Part shown: one piece after another, positions 61,776 through 64,000 of the stretch
How positions within the stretch are numbered: position 1 is the first letter of the stretch
Layout of the letters: each line of letters opens with the position of its first letter
Source of the DNA: Bacillus sp. cl95
GTDB lineage: Bacteria > Bacillota > Bacilli > Bacillales > Cytobacillaceae
NCBI RefSeq assembly: GCF_900115925.1
Contig: NZ_FOYF01000001.1
Coordinates: 186,001-250,000, forward strand
Length of the DNA stretch: 64,000 bases
Direction of reading: 5' to 3'
Notes under the pieces: model-generated
The model's database searches: none
The model's input: only the letters and a program-made list of their open reading frames with translations
Told to the model about the DNA's origin: nothing
Program-made: the position numbers and the translations under genes

Positions 61776-62195
61776 AAAAAGTTAACATCTCCTTAAATCA
61801 AACGTTTCAAAATTTGGGGTGATTTTAATCTTTGAATCATCTAAATAATAGATGTATGAATAAAGTTAAAAAATCATCTAATTAAAAGCCTATCTCCTCC
61901 TAACGTTGCTCATGCAAAAAATACACCTAAGTTATTAAATGCAAAAATAAAATAAATGATAGGGCAAATAAGCTATACTTTAAAAAATTCTTTATCTTTA
62001 TTAATAAACTGATTTGGAATAGAAAAACCTATATTTAGTGGATACCTCATCGGATTTTATGAGGATAAAATAAGACCGTAAGAACATTAATGTGCTTACG
62101 GTCTTATTAAGGGCTATATTTCTTCTGGTACTCTTTAAGGACAAGTCCTGACGAAAAGCAGGACCTTTAAATTGTGTTTTTATTAATTGGGGAAA
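61776..62195. other. Gap with operon promoter region
   Basis: This 420-base stretch upstream of the DUF1796 gene has AAGGAG about 13 bases before its ATG and a strong terminator for the opposite neighbour at 62071-62106 (separate entry). Nothing else identifiable. Confidence 0.35.
62071..62106 (-). terminator. Terminator of the 62196 gene
   Basis: Perfect 12-base stem TAAGACCGTAAG/CTTACGGTCTTA. Confidence 0.85.
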
Positions 62196-62522
62196 TTAAA
62201 CATTGCTTCCTGATATTACGTAATCAGTGTTTGTTTTTGTAATGGTTATAGTATTGTTAATATTGAGAAGGTTATCAAGTTCACTACTGGCTACAGTTAC
62301 AAATTGAATTTTGCTATAAAGGTCTCCATTGAAAATGGTAAACAATAATAAGCCATTTAGAAACATATTTTGTGGGTCACCAAATGAAACGAGAAGAGAT
62401 TCTCCTGGATTTAAAGTGAATGAAACTGTCCCATCTTGATTAAAAGGCTCATTTCCTTGGCGAATAAAGATAGTCATCTGTAAAGTTGCTGGAGAATTGT
62501 TAACAAAGGTTTTTTCTGCCAT
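62196..62522 (-). CDS. Small beta-rich surface-type protein
   Basis: A 108-residue protein, no signal peptide or membrane helix, few charges, rich in Asn, Thr, Phe and Val in a beta-strand pattern (TLQMTIFIRQGNEPFNQDG then GESLLVSFGD and ITITKTNTDYVISG). Such small single-domain beta proteins in Bacillus are found on spores or as fibre or appendage subunits. Not recognised by family. Good AGGGAGG before the ATG. It lies between the DUF1796 operon and the repeat protein. Confidence 0.55.
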   Translation of the reverse strand: MAEKTFVNNSPATLQMTIFIRQGNEPFNQDGTVSFTLNPGESLLVSFGDPQNMFLNGLLLFTIFNGDLYSKIQFVTVASSELDNLLNINNTITITKTNTDYVISGSNV

Positions 62523-62715
62523 TTTATTACCTCCCTTCTCTTTAAGACATAAAATATCTTATTTTTTCAATGAATCATTTGACAGGGCTTGTATAATAGG
62601 GAAAATCATAAATTTAAAAAATAAAAACATATTAAATATTTACATTTCACCAAAATCTTTCGTATAGTTTACGAAGCAGTATTTTAAAAGCCTTTTCTAA
62701 TCTAAAAGACAAAAA

Positions 62716-62737
62716 CTCGCTATAAACTATTAGCGAG
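62716..62737 (-). terminator. Hairpin after the repeat-protein gene
   Basis: Stem CTCGCTA/TAGCGAG; on the minus strand followed by Ts. Confidence 0.65.
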
Positions 62738-62754
62738 CTTTCAAGACTCAAAAT

Positions 62755-62778
62755 GATGTTCTTTTTAAAAATAACATC
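62755..62778 (-). terminator. Second hairpin after the repeat-protein gene
   Basis: Stem GATGTT/AACATC with a T-rich flank; a tandem terminator with 62716-62737. Confidence 0.5.
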
Positions 62779-62805
62779 ACTTTTTATAAATAACTGTAAG
62801 ATCAA

Positions 62806-63753
62806 TCATTTTATGTTTATATGTTTTCTAATAAATTTTCTACTTGTAATATCCGAAATTAATGAGTTAGGAAGATGATAATCATCTGGTACTGTATCTG
62901 TTATTTGCTTCAAGACCTTATGATCGACTAAGACTTCTGGATTGTGCACTTGTTCTCCAAACAAAAAATTATAGTTGTCAGCTTTCATTGGTTCAAAGAT
63001 TTTTATGCTTATTGGATTAGGTACTTTAAAGTCCTCTGTCAATGCTTCTTTAATTGGTTCCCACACTTTTGGATCAACAAATATTTTAGGGGTAGGCGTA
63101 TTGGGGGAGAATAATAAACGATATAAACTACTGTCCATTGGTTTAAGCGTCATTTCCGTAAATGGGTTAGGGAGTAAATAATTTTTTGGCACAGAATTTT
63201 TAATGGATTCCCAAACCTCAGAATCCACGAAAATTTCCGGTGATTTAATTGTTGTAGAAAAGATGGAATGATAGGCATCTGCTTCCATGGGTTTAAAGAT
63301 TTTTTCAAAAAAAGGATTTGGCAAAATATATTCAGCAGGAATAATATTTAAAATCCTTTCCCATATTTGTGGTTCTACAAATACTTTAGGCGATGGTACC
63401 ATTTTATCAAAAAGGGAAAGATAAAAATCGCCTCTCAATTTGTTAAAGGATTTCAATGTGTCCGGATTAGGGAAAACTAATCCTTTGGGAACCGATTCTA
63501 TTATTTTTTCCCATTCTAGTCCGGAAACAAAAACATTTGGATTTGATACGGGGAAAGAAAACAATGAATTATATTCATCTGAATTTACTAAATATACTTT
63601 AGGATTTTCATCCGAAGGCTTAGCAAATAGGGAAGGGTTTTGGTTTCTTGACCAGACTTTTTGAGTATATGACCAGATTTTTTTTAACCAAACTTTACAA
63701 TTGGATAAACAACTGTGTAGAAATTGACTAATTATTATGATCAGATGCGCCAT
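62806..63753 (-). CDS. Five-repeat protein of unknown function
   Basis: A 315-residue protein starting at ATG 63753, preceded by GGAAGG 9 bases upstream. It has one N-terminal hydrophobic helix (MAHLIIIISQFLHSCL) and a basic stretch (about 20-40), then five repeats of about 50 residues (from residue 58). The shared pattern is x-Y-x-x-L-F-S-x5-P-x-[VI]-F-V-[DE]-x2-[VI]-W-E-x-I-x4-P-x2-Y-x-[VL]-P-N-P. Copy 3 starts AYHSIFSTTIKSPEIFVDSE. No family recognised. Its start overlaps the end of the glycosyltransferase gene by 26 bases. Confidence 0.8.
   Translation of the reverse strand: MAHLIIIISQFLHSCLSNCKVWLKKIWSYTQKVWSRNQNPSLFAKPSDENPKVYLVNSDEYNSLFSFPVSNPNVFVSGLEWEKIIESVPKGLVFPNPDTLKSFNKLRGDFYLSLFDKMVPSPKVFVEPQIWERILNIIPAEYILPNPFFEKIFKPMEADAYHSIFSTTIKSPEIFVDSEVWESIKNSVPKNYLLPNPFTEMTLKPMDSSLYRLLFSPNTPTPKIFVDPKVWEPIKEALTEDFKVPNPISIKIFEPMKADNYNFLFGEQVHNPEVLVDHKVLKQITDTVPDDYHLPNSLISDITSRKFIRKHINIK
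62833..63582 (-). repeat. Five roughly 150-base coding repeats
   Basis: The repeat units of the 62806 protein: five degenerate copies at protein level (49-51 residues each). DNA copies have diverged enough that only protein motifs LPNP, FVDPKVWE and PM-x-A are easy to see. Confidence 0.75.
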
Positions 63754-64000
63754 TACTCTCGTCCTTCCCACGAATGGAAATAGCACTCTTATAAATTTCC
63801 AGTAAATGTTTAACACCTTTATCTATTGACCAGTGAGTCATACCCCATTTTTTTGAGTTCGCCCCAAGCCTTTTCCTATATTTTTCATCATCCAGTAATA
63901 AATTTATTTTTTTGTAAAGAGTCTCAACGTCACCAGCGGGAGTGATTAATCCTGTGACTCCATCTTCAACAATTTCAGGCAATCCTCCTACATCACTAAC
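63728..64000 (-). CDS. Glycosyltransferase family 4, C-terminal part (cut by window edge)
   Basis: The last 90 codons of a minus-strand GT4-type glycosyltransferase enter from the right edge. VSDVGGLPEIVEDGVTGLITPAGD is the conserved C-terminal nucleotide-sugar binding motif (E-x7-E) of family 4 enzymes. The remainder lies beyond the window. Next to the five-repeat protein, whose start it overlaps by 26 bases. Confidence 0.85.
   Translation of the reverse strand, partial: VSDVGGLPEIVEDGVTGLITPAGDVETLYKKINLLLDDEKYRKRLGANSKKWGMTHWSIDKGVKHLLEIYKSAISIRGKDESNGASDHNN

Overview
The window looks like chromosome of a low-GC, spore-forming Bacillaceae bacterium. Supporting signs are two T-box leaders, AGGAGG-type ribosome binding sites, many TTG/GTG starts, two CspA-family cold-shock genes, a CotB/CotH/CotG-like spore-coat locus, and Bacillus-type small families (YqhV, YvrJ, DUF2922, DUF1659, DUF3231, DUF6376). 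I saw no rRNA, tRNA, CRISPR array or intact insertion sequence. The species cannot be named from sequence alone.

Layout. 1-3.4 kb: a serine-type T-box controls a class-V aminotransferase and serA. 3.5-9.9 kb (minus strand): an overlapping MFS exporter / small membrane protein / second MurG / GrpB operon, an APH-like kinase, a membrane-anchored unknown and a HAD hydrolase. 10-18.4 kb: Dps, a broken DUF3231 gene, cspA, VOC, alkyltransferase-like and peptidase E genes, VanZ, a CAP-domain lipoprotein and small membrane proteins. 18.4-28.4 kb: ABC-2 transporter with a GDSL hydrolase, GNAT, alpha/beta hydrolase, SRAP, YitT, AI-2E-type permease and cytidine deaminase. 28.5-39 kb: SelB, type II pantothenate kinase, an intact DUF3231 protein, a PAS-GGDEF diguanylate cyclase and SbcCD. 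39.4-45 kb: a frameshifted ArsB-type transporter, then the coat cluster (two CotB-like proteins, CotH kinase, divergent SR-repeat CotG). 45-50 kb: UDP-sugar dehydrogenase, second csp, YvrJ/DUF2922/DUF1659 and a chemoreceptor behind a c-di-GMP-I riboswitch. 49.9-56.5 kb is a decay zone: acyltransferase relic, symporter fragment and frameshifted racemase, mixed with intact genes and a second T-box that controls a LysE exporter. 56.6-64 kb: lipoprotein, Gly/Tyr/Pro-rich protein, YqhV, then a minus-strand surface-glycan locus (glycosyltransferase, five-repeat protein, small beta-type protein, DUF1796, PseB-like dehydratase, SDR epimerase).

How it fits together. The T-box most likely lets uncharged tRNA-Ser induce serine synthesis. 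The CotH-like kinase sits beside two likely substrates, Ser/Arg-rich CotG and CotB with its Ser-rich tail. A diguanylate cyclase and a c-di-GMP riboswitch on a chemoreceptor give a maker and a reader of c-di-GMP about 15 kb apart. The right end is the least understood part: a protein built from five roughly 50-residue repeats lies inside a sugar-modification cluster and overlaps the glycosyltransferase gene, which suggests a cell- or spore-surface role. Two frameshifts fall in T homopolymers, so raw-read checks are needed to tell sequencing errors from real lesions.
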